DNA from: Symbiodinium natans
Taxonomy: Eukaryota > Sar > Dinophyceae > Suessiales > Symbiodiniaceae
Assembly (NCBI GenBank): GCA_905221605.1
Contig: CAJNDS010002701.1
Coordinates: forward strand, 670,501-734,500
DNA length: 64,000 bases
Direction of reading: 5' to 3'
Part shown: positions 10,645-20,455 of the stretch, in pieces
Numbering within the stretch: the first letter of the stretch is position 1
Layout: every line of letters starts with the position of its first letter
The notes under the pieces: generated by a model
What the model saw: the letters and a program-made list of their open reading frames with translations, nothing else
Told to the model about the DNA's origin: nothing
Databases searched by the model: none
Translations under genes and position numbers: made by a program

Positions 10645-10815
10645 TTATCGTGGGCAAGGCCAAATTTCGTGGGCAAGGCCCAAAATTTCGTGGGCAAGGC
10701 CCAAACATTCGTGGGCCTGGCGGATTTTGGGCCTTGCCCACGAAAATTCGTGGGCAAGGCTCAAAAATCGTGGGCAGGGCCAAGAAATTCGTGGTCAAGG
10801 CCCAAAAACTCGTGG
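10645..10815. repeat. About 20 bp tandem repeat with an inverted centre
   Basis: The unit CGTGGGCAAGGCCCAAAA is repeated with variation. Near 10728-10762 it is inverted (TTTTGGGCCTTGCCCACGAA against TTCGTGGGCAAGGCTCAAAA), so the centre can form a hairpin of about 20 bp. Confidence 0.85.
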
Positions 10816-10906
10816 TCATGCGAATAATAAGAAGAAACTTTGTATTTCTTAATGTTATGGGGACTCCGGGTGGGTGGGCATTTTTCGAAGTTCCGAGTTT
10901 AGGGTT

Positions 10907-10995
10907 GTTCTCCCTTATACTAACAGTCCTTCACAGAATTTTTCGTACCCCCCTATTATAATCCATGCTAAGGAACTGTTAGTATAAGGGGGAAA
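10907..10995. mobile_element. Family H element with about 24 bp terminal inverted repeats
   Basis: The left end reads CTCCCTTATACTAACAGTCC and the right end GGAACTGTTAGTATAAGGGG, near-perfect inverses about 40 bp apart. A relative lies at 49570-49652. There is no coding capacity, so it is MITE-like or an introner. Telomeric units begin at 10999, just after the right end. Confidence 0.8.
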
Positions 10996-11302
10996 ATCCC
11001 AACCTAAACCCTAAACCCTAAACCCTAAACCCTAAACCCTCGACCCTAAACCCTAAACCCTAAACCCTCGACGCCCAGGCGCAAGTGCTTGGGAAACAAG
11101 CTCCCCGGCTTCACGGCCATCTCCAGCGGAATTCTGCCGCGAACTCGGCTGCTCACCCATTAGGTTTAGGGTTTAGGGTTTAGGGTTTAGGGTTTAGGGT
11201 TTAGGGTTTAGGGTTTAGGGTTTAGGGTTTAGGGTTTAGGGTTTAGGGTTTAGGGTTTAGGGTTTGAAACCTGTAGGCCGCCCTATTCCCTAAAGTTTGA
11301 GG

Positions 11303-12045
11303 TCAAGATTCTTTGGCTTTAGCATGTACGATGGTTGGCACCTGGGAGGGAGAGGAGGGATTATTCAACAAACTCTTGCGCAAGGGCCGTGGTGCGTGAT
11401 CATTGTCGGATGCTGAATCCTTCCATTGAAATCTCTGAAAAAGGCTTCTCGCCAGAAGCACGGTGACAAAAACCCCGTCGTATTTTACGAATGGGCCATC
11501 CTGAGCCGCATTATGCAGCTGCAACATGTCATTGAAACAGATGCAAAGGGGCAGAACCTTTGAACTCCGGTACTACTCAGGCGCGGCTACATATACAGCC
11601 ACTTCTTAACATCAACTTCTTCGTAAGAGAGGCCTTTCCTCTCAAGCCATGCCACCTCTGCTTTTTGCGATTCCCCCAGTCCCACCGAGGCGCTGAGAAA
11701 TTGCCGGTCCTCGGCGGGGAGCCAGCCGAGAAACAGGCGATCCTTCTCGCGGCTGTACTGTGACGAGCCATCTTCCCTCTTCACTTTGGACAGCTCTTCC
11801 AGGCCCGACGCCTGTGCATCTTTGAAAACCTCAGAGCTCTGAAACTCGCTGTCTTTCAGGCGCTGCAGCGCCTCGCGCCGGAGGTGCTCAGACCCGACGG
11901 TGCTGAAGCTCTCCGCTTTGCCTTTCCCTCGCAAGTCTTGGAAGAAATAGACTTCCAGCTTTGCGCCTTGCTGTACGGCCTCTTCAATGTTGGCTATCCA
12001 TCTTGTCCACCACTTACATCCCCAGGGCTTCCTCTCTCCATACAA
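11303..12045 (-). CDS. Possible exons of an unrecognised gene
   Basis: Two minus-strand blocks stay open: 12045-11587 (152 codons, charged and helix-prone, with segments such as KWWTRWIANIEEAVQQGAKL and LERKGLSYEEVDVKKWLYM) and 11527-11303 (about 74 codons). Composition is protein-like rather than repeat-derived. I do not recognise a family. Start, stop and splice sites are not established, and the second block may be in another gene or be chance. It lies on the same strand as every reconstructed gene in the window. Confidence 0.4.
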
Positions 12046-12279
12046 CGAGACACACCAGCAAGCACCTCAGATCGGTCCCTTTCAGGATCCCTTTTCAAAC
12101 CGAACGCGGACTCTGACAGCATAGACGTAGACCCCAAAGAGTGTAGGACCTTTGAGGAGCACCCCAAGAGACCGGCAGAGTGTTTGGGGAGTTCAGGCAA
12201 GCGAAGTGTCGTGTATGTGCATATACCAGAGCCACTTCCACTATCGTTTCGGTGGTGCATGTCGTTGTGGTCCTGAGTA

Positions 12280-13999
12280 CACGCGAAATTTGTCAGTAGC
12301 GTTCACATGATACTCAAATTTTGCAGTAAGGCGCACTTGCACCCCCGCACAATTTACTGTACTCGGAGGTTTCACCAGCAGGATTTTAAAAAAGAACTTT
12401 CCAGATTCAAAACGGCTTCCAAGCGCTGAGAACTTATCTCAACCAAACGTTCATACTCAAGAAGAGCTTAAAGAAGATCACCATTCTGTGCCCAAACGTC
12501 GATGATGCACAGATTAAATAAGAAACACTAATGGTCTCGGTGACCCCAGTAACCATATTATGATAAGGCTACACTTTTTGGGTTGGCTCGACCGAGTACT
12601 TTAGAAGGTAACCTAGACAAAGAAAGAGAAAGGCGTACCGCTGGGCTACCAAGCCGTTCTTGTCTTTGCAGAGCTGCCATGTATCATCTTTCTTTGCACC
12701 GAGCTCGAGAGAAGCTTGGCTCTGCCAACACTTTGGGCTTCCTGAGGGGGCTCCAACACACCCAACGTAAGGGGCTCAAATTGCTGAAGAGGCAAGGCGG
12801 CGTGCCTGCAATGCTCCTTTTCGATACCATCTGCCTAGATGCCGTGCACGTTCCGTACTCGAAATCGTGCTCCCGCTTGGGTCCCGTGCCATCGCTCCAT
12901 CTCCCAAGCACATGGCAGGCGCATCCTTTCCTGCGTTTTGGGCTGCTGGATTGGCTCACTTCGATATAGGGATTGGCATGTCGCGGCGTTTAGGGTTTGG
13001 GGTTTAGGGGTATATGGCACTCTCGCCGGGGTCCTCTGCAAAGGCTCCTTGTGAAGTGCAGAGCTGTCGTGTCTGTTGGCGGGCCTCAGCGCTCTCGCCT
13101 AAAGGTCCCGTGCTCGTGCTCCAAGTTCTTGCCTGGCTCTTGCGAAACCCTAAACCGCAGCCGAACAATGTCACTCAGTTCTGATTTTCTGCTCACCTAT
13201 ACCGAAAGAGGAGACTGAAGGGCAGTTGCTGGGACACGCGCGTGCGAAAACACACCGGAAGTCATTGAAGTACGTACAGGAGGGCACGAGGCACATCTCG
13301 TGCTCTGCAGAGCAGCCATGTCACCATTGAGCCAAATCAGTTCCATGTGCTGCTAATCTGTCCAGTTTAGAAGGGTTTAGGATTTAGGGTTTAGGGCCCC
13401 AAACCCTAAACCCTCAACTCCCCGAGCCAAAGTTCAGTGGAAATCAAGCTATTGGGATAAGGCATGGTTGAGAAGAGTCTGACCGAAACCTTAGCCTTAG
13501 TTTTCGGCTCTAGATGGGAGTTGTCATCTTAGTGGAAGGGCATGTTGCCTATGCTAGAATCCTAACTGGGATGAAGCTCGCGTGCAAGAAACCGAGTGAT
13601 CGAAATCTTCTATCTGAAGCAAAATGCTTACAAACCGAACGAGTTGGCAACCTGGTTACCTAGCTCAAGCGGTCTTACCTGAGAAAAAGCCCTAGCAAGA
13701 GTTGCTGCTGTCATCAAAGCCCAGTTGAGACCGCACCCCGAAACCCCGAACCCTAAATGCAACCAAAAGGACCCCCCTCCCCCTCCCCCAACTGAAATAG
13801 AGTTTTGACTGGGCAAAAACCAAGCCGAGCTGAAATACACCCTACTCATATTAAAGCCTCTTTCGGACAGAATCCTACGAGAGGGAACCTACATGTTGAA
13901 ATGAGTTCACTTTGGAGGCACCATGTATTTTATATAAACAGATATTAGATATCTATACATACATATGCAGAGATACATCTGTAGAAAAACATCTGAATA
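12280..13999. other. Stretch without a supported gene
   Basis: Contains the family A copy, telomeric units near 12990-13010 and 13373-13413, and a few open frames of 60-130 codons on both strands that overlap one another. A minus-strand exon upstream of the introner is likely by logic, but its frame could not be chosen. Confidence 0.4.
12543..12652 (-). mobile_element. Introner family A copy
   Basis: The plus strand reads CCCCAGTAACCATATTATGATAAGG at the left (cut here as CCCCAGTAACCATATT) and CCGCTGGGCTACCAAG at the right. It matches the AKR intron 4 element. If functional it would be a minus-strand intron, with an exon of the unresolved frame upstream (12660-12960). Confidence 0.75.
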
Positions 14000-15082
14000 T
14001 CAACATACATGTAGATACACTCGTTCAGACTTCTCCAGGAAGGCCCAGGCACCATTGAGGTCCCTTAGGTCAGGCTCGTCCGGGATTGGGTCATGGAGAC
14101 CAAAAAGTTCGCTGCCCTCTGGTAGAAACACCACAGCTGCACTTGTGTTGCCCTGCTTGCTGCTTCGCACCATTGCGTCCCATGCAGATGCATACTTCCC
14201 GGGCCAGGAACACACGCATCCTCTGCCTCGACCCTCAAGCACCCGGCCGTGAAAGACGATGCTGTTTTCGATTGCTTGTTGAACAGCCTGCTGTTCCAAC
14301 AAATCCGGATAAAAGTTGACCGCCATCTTGGGGTTGAATCTTCTGACCAAGCCATGGATGACAAGACCGACGGGAATCAGACAAAGCGGAATGAAGTCTG
14401 TGATGTCCATTCCTTCCATCATGCACTCCAGGATATCATCATTCTTGTGGCACCGGACGAGAATGAAAAGCATATAAGGGCCAAGAAGAAGACTCAGGAA
14501 CGCAGACCAAAAGCCCAGATGAATGATGCGCGTTCCGTACTTTTGCACGACAGGCTGCAGAGGCCTGTGCACCACCGTCCACATGCCAACAGCAGATAAG
14601 GAACAGAAAGCAACGTATCCTTTCATGAGCAGTCCTGGCGCCACTAGAAGCGCAATCATTGACAAACCCAGCGCCAGCATCATGTAGAGGAGTGCAAAGG
14701 CAGAAGCGCGAAGCACCCAAACTGAACCCTGCTTGACCGCTTCCTTTTGTTTCGTGCCATCATGTCGCACCTTTCGGAGTAAGGCTTGCGCTTCAGCTAA
14801 AGCGACCGACATCCTCTCCCGCTCCAGCCACTTGTCGGCTTGGAGGTTGAAAGGCCCGAGATCCGATGTGCAGATTTCGCAGCTGAGCAGCCTGGCTTCG
14901 GCATGGATATATACTTCTGACGCGATGCTGCAATCCTCTCGGAGTCGGATGCGGATTGATTCTGCACCTGGTGTGATTTCAGTCTTCTGCCTTGGGTAGA
15001 GGACCATCCATCCCGTGCCACAATCAATCTCGACGGCCGCTTCGATATCGTTCTTGAAGAGTGTCATCGGCGCAGCATGCAA
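14000..15082 (-). CDS. Multi-pass membrane protein, 360 aa, function unknown
   Basis: This is the longest intact open frame in the window. Residues 1-95 form a soluble, possibly beta-rich N-terminal part with a Cys pair (LLSCEICTSDLGPFN). A charged helical stretch at about 90-120 (LAEAQALLRKVRHDGTKQKE) follows. Four hydrophobic segments follow at about 126-150, 152-175, 192-212 and 228-250. A soluble tail of about 100 residues contains FYPDLLEQQAVQQAIENS. The first Met is used; a second Met five codons later is an alternative. No introner interrupts it, unlike the other reconstructed genes. A telomeric array (15113-15178) starts 30 bp upstream. I do not recognise the family. Transport or scaffold roles are possible, but nothing in the sequence decides. 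Confidence 0.75.
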   Translation of the reverse strand: MHAAPMTLFKNDIEAAVEIDCGTGWMVLYPRQKTEITPGAESIRIRLREDCSIASEVYIHAEARLLSCEICTSDLGPFNLQADKWLERERMSVALAEAQALLRKVRHDGTKQKEAVKQGSVWVLRASAFALLYMMLALGLSMIALLVAPGLLMKGYVAFCSLSAVGMWTVVHRPLQPVVQKYGTRIIHLGFWSAFLSLLLGPYMLFILVRCHKNDDILECMMEGMDITDFIPLCLIPVGLVIHGLVRRFNPKMAVNFYPDLLEQQAVQQAIENSIVFHGRVLEGRGRGCVCSWPGKYASAWDAMVRSSKQGNTSAAVVFLPEGSELFGLHDPIPDEPDLRDLNGAWAFLEKSERVYLHVC

Positions 15083-15112
15083 AAGTGCCGTCGCTTCTCA
15101 AATTGCTGTTCG

Positions 15113-15178
15113 GTTTAGGGTTTAGGGTTTAGGGTTTAGGGTTTAGGGTTTAGGGTTTAGGGTTTAGGGTTTAGGGTT
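15113..15178 (+). repeat. Telomeric array, TTTAGGG on + strand
   Basis: About nine units immediately upstream of the minus-strand membrane-protein gene. Confidence 0.95.
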
Positions 15179-15959
15179 CTAGGGGGTCAGGTTAGCTAAA
15201 GCTTGAAGCATGGGGGACCTCGAGCCGATATGGTCTCTGTGCAGGCTGGAAGGGTCGACGAAAAGCCTAGGGGCGGTGTCTTCTTGTACAAGCCCATCGA
15301 TTTTAAGCACGAAAGGCCCAAACAACGGCTTAGGGTTTAGGGTTAAGGGATGTTAAGGGTTAAGGGTTTAGGGTTTAGGGCTTAGGGTTTAGGGTTTAGG
15401 GCTTAGGGTTTAGGGTTTAGGGCAACAGCTTCGCCTGAGCTGGGAATGAAGTGGGGATGTCCCCATAGCCCAGAGGGAAAGGACACTAACCTCCATGAAG
15501 CCTTGGGGAAGCTCTCTTGCCATGGCATTGGCTTGTCTGTGGCAATTTCATGAAATCTTCTTTGTAGGGCTTAGGTGGCAAAAAACATCTGCACATAGCA
15601 GTTGCAGGAGCATTCACAAGGACCATGTAAGTCAACTTTTCCCAAGACTGGCCAGGGAACTGCCATAAGATAATGTAGAACAAATACATGTATGCAATAA
15701 TGTGCTGGCTATGTCCTCGAAGAACCACCTAGTTCATCTATCCCGGCGGATTCCAAGTCACAGCAACAGATCCCCAAAACGTACGATGAATGCAATTCTA
15801 CATGGCTGGATAGACACTATGCATTTTCGATGTTCAACGCATACATCTGACAGTTTAAAATGTGATACCCTAAACCCTAAACCCTTAATATGTTCAAGCA
15901 CAATTCCCAACAACAGGAAGCGCCTGCCATGCCCCAGAAGCCTCGGAGCCCATAAAGCG

Positions 15960-16022
15960 GTAGGGTTTAGGGTTTAGGGTTTAGGGTTTAGGGTTTAGGG
16001 TTTAGGGTTTAGGGTTTAGGGT
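15960..16022 (+). repeat. Telomeric array, TTTAGGG on + strand
   Basis: Nine perfect units. A shorter mixed block with TTAAGGG variants lies at 15330-15422. Confidence 0.95.
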
Positions 16023-17165
16023 AACCCTCATAAGAGTCTAAGCAGTGACGGACGTGGGGCGATGGTCATCCTCGGTGCCCTCGTCAACTGCGGCGCGGGC
16101 ACGGATCAGGGAGCGGACGACGACCTTTGGAGGGTTTAGGGTTTAGGGTTTCGGGTTTTCGGGATGTGGGACATCGATTGGCTCACGCAGAAACCTGTTT
16201 GCTTCCGAGCCCCCCCCCCCCCACCCAAGCAAGTTTAGACGCCTAGCTGTCACACCCTGGCCACTCTTCGCCAAGGGACTCGACTGCGTCACAGCCTACA
16301 ACCCGACTCCCACCTCCACGTCGTCATCATCATCCATACCACGCAAGGCAAGCCAGTGCAGAGCTGTGAAGCCCTCCATATTCTTTACCTCGTGTGGGCA
16401 AGTGCAGGCAAAGATGAAGGAGTGCTTGCTTTACCGAGCTCCCGCAATCCGCAAGATAGAGGTTTAGGGTTTAGGGTTTAGGGTTTAGGGTTTAGGGTTT
16501 AGGGTTTAGGGTTTAGGGTTTAGGGTTTAGGGTTAGGGAGCCCTAGGGGGTGTGCCTTCAGGAACCGCTGCCTGCGTGTCTGACGTCCAAAGGAGCCAAG
16601 AATCGGAAGGATTCGCCTTTTGCTCGAGCAGCCACACCGCCGCCTTCATTCGGGCTGAGGATTCTGTAGGCCTACGGGGGGTTTAGGGTTTAGGGTTTAG
16701 GGTTTAGGGATTTGGTTCTGAATGCATGTGGGAGATACTAAGTTGGCTCGTCTCCCTTTGTCGCCATCTGCATGGCGCAGCCGAGAGTGCATATCGCCAT
16801 CCCATGCCAAAAAAACAATGCAATGCAAGGCCCGGAACATGCAGAAATGATGCCCCGAGCTAAGCATGTAGGCCCCGCAGGCACTTTCACAACCATGGGG
16901 GGAAGCTTTCCCAAACCCCCCTAAACCCTAAACCCTAAACCCTAAACCCTAAACCCTAAACCCTAAACCCTAAACCCTAAACCCTAAACCCTAAGCCCTA
17001 AACCCTAAACCCCTAAACCCCTAACCTAACCCGTAACCCTCAAGTCCCACTGTATGGAGACCTTGGCTTTGCCGTTGAAGACGGCGTCATGCAGTGCGCA
17101 GTAGAAGGCCGTGTCGCCACACAGGCCTTGCGCAAGCATGATGCGGACTTCGTTAAGGGGGTTTA
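16022..17165 (-). CDS. Ankyrin-repeat-like protein, exon series between telomeric blocks
   Basis: Minus-strand exon-like blocks, in order, are: about 17160-17045 (EVRIMLAQGLCGDTAFYCAL), 16680-16550 (KAAVWLLEQKANPSDSW), 16436-16300 (NMEGFTALHWLALRG) and 16135-16030 (VVVRSLIRARAAVDEGTEDD). The GFTALHWLALRG and VVRSLIRARAAVDEG cores match the two helices of ankyrin repeats, which bind proteins. Each block is bordered by telomeric arrays, so the arrays sit in the introns. Acceptor AG and donor GT candidates exist for most blocks (for example CCCTCCAAAG before GTCGTC), but exact joints, start and stop were not resolved. A block at 16800-16740 is unclear. Confidence 0.55.
16462..16533 (+). repeat. 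Telomeric array inside an ankyrin-gene intron
   Basis: About ten TTTAGGG units between two ankyrin-like exons. On the gene strand it is CCCTAAA, upstream of the acceptor side. Confidence 0.9.
16919..17040 (-). repeat. Telomeric array inside an ankyrin-gene intron
   Basis: CCCTAAA units on the plus strand, with degenerate units at the right end. On the gene strand they read as TTTAGGG, beginning right after the candidate donor GTTACGGGTTAGG. Confidence 0.9.
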
Positions 17166-17224
17166 GGGTTTAGGGTTTAGGGTTTAGGGTTTAGGGTTTA
17201 GGGTTTAGGGTTTAGGGTTTAGGG
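17160..17224 (+). repeat. Telomeric array upstream of the first ankyrin-like exon
   Basis: Nine TTTAGGG units on the plus strand. Confidence 0.95.
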
Positions 17225-19533
17225 AACAGACATGGTGTGAGAAGGAAGCCGCCAAAGGGCAGAGTCTAAGCATCCAGGGCGATTGGAGACTGCAGATGCG
17301 TTAGCTCACGACTGGCGGCTGCCAGATGTCAGGCGAAAACGCCCCAATGACGACTAGGCACCAACAGCAATGGCATGACTTCTGAGAGATATCGACAAAC
17401 TATACACGTCTTTCCCTTCTGATTCCGAAAAAACTGCTAGGATTCAAGTCGAACTATGGAATCTGAATCCAGGAAGCAGTATCTGTCGAGCTCCTCCTCT
17501 ACGGCGTCTCCTGGAGGAAACCTGAAGCCAGCTGGCTTTGGCCAGAGTCTTCTTCACAAACATCAAACACTCGTACATGAAGTTGCCCAAAACTACGGGC
17601 ACCGACTGTTTTAGGAAATATCCCTGGTAGCGCAAGTCATGAACTGCCTGCCTAGAGAATGAGTTTTTTGTCGACAGGAAGAAATCAACGCCTCGCCATG
17701 TTCCGACACTTTGTGCAGCCTGGCCACTGACCGAGCAAAGCTTCCATAGCTTCGATCACACCTTCAGCGGATGTTCAGCAGGAGTGTCAACGAATTGGGG
17801 TGGGAACCCTCGGACAATGTGGCCGCCAGATGCTTGGTAGCTACCATCCTATGCCCAAGAAGAAATGAAAGGCTACATGCCTGAAACTGACATGTTGGCT
17901 GAGTTTCCGGGAGAAAGCAACTATATAACATCTGGGAATGCCCACAACGGTCTAACGTTAGCTTCCCAGCAGCGAAGCTCAAGAAACCACAAACCAGCAA
18001 CACTGGCACCTAAACCCTAAGCCCTAAGCCCCCTAAACCCTAAACCCTGAACCTTACCTAAACCCTAAGCCCTAAGCCCTACGCCCTGGGCCCTAAGCCC
18101 TACGCCCTCTAAATCCCAAGCTCTGAAACCAAGCGACCCAGGCCCGCTGCAATGTGCAGGGCAGGAAGCCTCACGGCCTCGGTCAGGTCCAAGGATTGAA
18201 GGCTTTTTTTTGGGGGGGGGGGGGGGGGTTTAGGGTTTAGGGTAGGTTTTAGGGTTTAGGGTTTAGGGCTTAGGGCTTAGGTCTTAGGGTTTAGGGGGGG
18301 GGGGGGCGGGTTCTTAGGGGGAGGGGGGGGTTTAGGGTTTAGGGCTTTGGGGAGAATTGGAGTTTCGGTTTTTTGTCCCACCCGTCTAGCCATGCTCCAC
18401 GGGGCAACGGGGCTTTAGGGTTTGGGTTTTATGGTGTTTAGGGATGCATTTTCGAAAAAACCAATATGTGTGCACGGATATATGAAGTTTCCAAACTGCA
18501 GATTCAGTATGTGTAGCAGGCGAAGGACTAGAAAGCCACGATGCAAGACAGAAGCCAAGCGTTTTGGGTAAACCCCTTACTACAAACCGCTAGAGCTTAT
18601 CCCTAAACCCTAAACCCTCAACTCTATAAACCCCAACCCCCGAAACCCCCTTCTTTGAAGCCACCTTTGATCCCTCCGGAACCGGGAAGACACACAAACC
18701 CCTGCACCCATGGAACCCAGCCTGGTTCTTCCGCATGTAGGTCGCGCAGGAATCAGGCTCTGCTTTGGCCCACCTTACGAACGGAGGGTTTAGGGTGGTT
18801 TAGGGTTTAGGGTTTAGGGTTTAGGGTTTACGGAATTGTGGGCTCTTCTGACTGCACAAGACTCAAGAGATGCGTCCTACGCAGCTGGCCAGAGCCAACT
18901 CGATCTTTGCACCCAGCGGCAGCAGAATCTTGACATCCTCGCAGATGGACTGGGTCGCTTAGATGCTTCGGCTCATACCGTCGGGTTTCGTGAGAGCTGA
19001 GGCTTGCAACACGAAAACAACTACCAACTCCAAAGGCAGACTGTACTCCAACCCAGAACATGCAACACGAAAATCGTCTCTCTTTCTCCTTCCTTCCATC
19101 ATGCTTGGCCACCGAAGTGGCCGCCCCCCCCCCCCCTTCTTCCCTCCTTCTTTCTTTCCGGGGCATCGAGAAGGGGGTCGCCCCCCCTCGGGGCGAGACT
19201 CGCAGGTTCCGTGAGTGGCGAAGCCCCCTCTGCCAACCCTACTAGAACCCCCTCAACCCTAAACGCTTCTCCTCTCTCTCTCTCTCTCTCTCGTCTTCTT
19301 TCTTGTTGTTATTTCTAGGGGGGGTTCTCGAAACTGCAGCACATCGGGACTACTGAATCATACGCCTTTGGGGATTGCCAGTGAGTTGACACACCCGTGA
19401 ATTATGCTACATCTAGTGCCTCTGTTGCTGCCGCGTGCCTACCACACAACGCCAACGGTACCCTCCTGCTGCTGCGCATCTATTCCTAGCCTGGGGCCCC
19501 CAAAAGCACCTTTTTGTTTCCTTCTCTCCCTAT

Positions 19534-19568
<35 letters not shown>

Positions 19569-20317
19569 TCTCTCTAACTCTCTCTCTCTCTCTCTCTCGC
19601 TCGCTCTCTCTCACACCGGACACATGAGTAGCTGTGCTTCCCACTCCTCGCAGAAGTCGGCGTTGTCCTCATGGGACGTGGCTGTAGACGCCAGCCAGAT
19701 CGCGAAGTGGAGCGGCCTTTGCTACCCTCATGGAAGCAACCTGCCCAACTGCTATCTCTTTCACAAGCAAGACCGCTACCCCCTACAACACAAACACTTT
19801 GCACGTATGCGAAGAGGTTTGTTGGGTCTCCCTGGGAGCAGGAGCAGCAAACACGGAGGAAGCAATAGCCTTTTTGCTCACGGCGCTGATTGGCGTCGCT
19901 CTTTTTGCTCGCTGTCTTGCACACTTCTCATCATATGCCATGTTCGCCAAGTCTTTTGGCCAGTCTGTCTAGCTGTAATTCGTGTCTGCAATTGTGGGCA
20001 CTGTGACTACGCACGATTTTGTCAAATTGAACGTGCTGTACAACTTGGGATTTGCAAAGACCGCCTTGCCCGTGAATTCGCCTGGCTCAGGCTTTTCGCT
20101 GATTGAAGCAGTCCTACAACCTGAAGCACATTTCAGCCTGAACATTAAAATAAGCAAAATTGGTACCCAACAAGGACGGGGCCACAGTCATAGAGAGGAT
20201 CCGCTTTGTCCGACCGCTGTCGCAAGGCCTTCACCAGCTAGACCCTAAATCTACGCCCCCCCCCCCCCCCCCCACACCCCTCCACAAAAAAGAGAAGGAG
20301 AAAACCGTAATTACTAC
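17225..20317. other. Stretch without a supported gene
   Basis: Telomeric and degenerate telomeric blocks near 18010-18120, 18228-18300 and 18785-18830, a poly-G/T block near 18206-18335, a family J box near 18377, and (TC)n tracts at 19267-19295 and 19537-19612. Open frames at 18828-20106 overlap on both strands or come from the (TC)n tracts. No product could be supported. Confidence 0.5.
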
Positions 20318-20454
20318 TTGGGTAGCTCTCTACATTAAGGGTCCCTTTCGATTAAGGGTGCCGTGCGAAAAAGGGTACCCCTAAAAGTTGCCCCTAAATT
20401 TAGAGTCCGGTTTAGGGTTTAGGGTTCAGGGTTTAGGGTTAATTTAGAGAACTA
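20318..20454. mobile_element. Family K element with about 19 bp inverted ends and telomeric units inside
   Basis: The left end GGGTAGCTCTCTACATTAA and right end TTAATTTAGAGAACTACCC are imperfect inverses. Four telomeric units (20409-20440) lie just inside the right end. On the minus strand it starts right after the X8-type exon with a GTAGTTCTC donor, so it is probably an intron. A related right end lies at 45430-45446. Confidence 0.65.
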
Positions 20455-20455
20455 C

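Larger units (their letters stand above)
5480..11302. other. Repeat-dominated stretch, no reliable gene
   Basis: Telomeric arrays lie near 6246-6303, 6413-6446, 7303-7450, 7876-7945, 8055-8189, 8641-8706, 8901-8975, 9093-9543, 10999-11072 and 11162-11265, between short unique blocks of 60-400 bp. Microsatellites lie near 6460-6510, 8275-8370 and 10060-10145. Short minus-strand blocks near 8205-8290 and 8985-9060 resemble ankyrin-type helices but are too short to call as genes. Nothing else here could be supported as coding. Confidence 0.6.

Noticed and set aside
14249-14999. Several frames opposite or overlapping the 360-codon membrane protein
   Set aside because: Shorter and lacking structure; the minus-strand frame with clear hydrophobic segments is preferred.
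19435-20106. Plus-strand frame of 223 codons
   Set aside because: The first third is a (TC)n-derived Ser-Leu repeat, and the rest overlaps minus frames and has no recognised motif.
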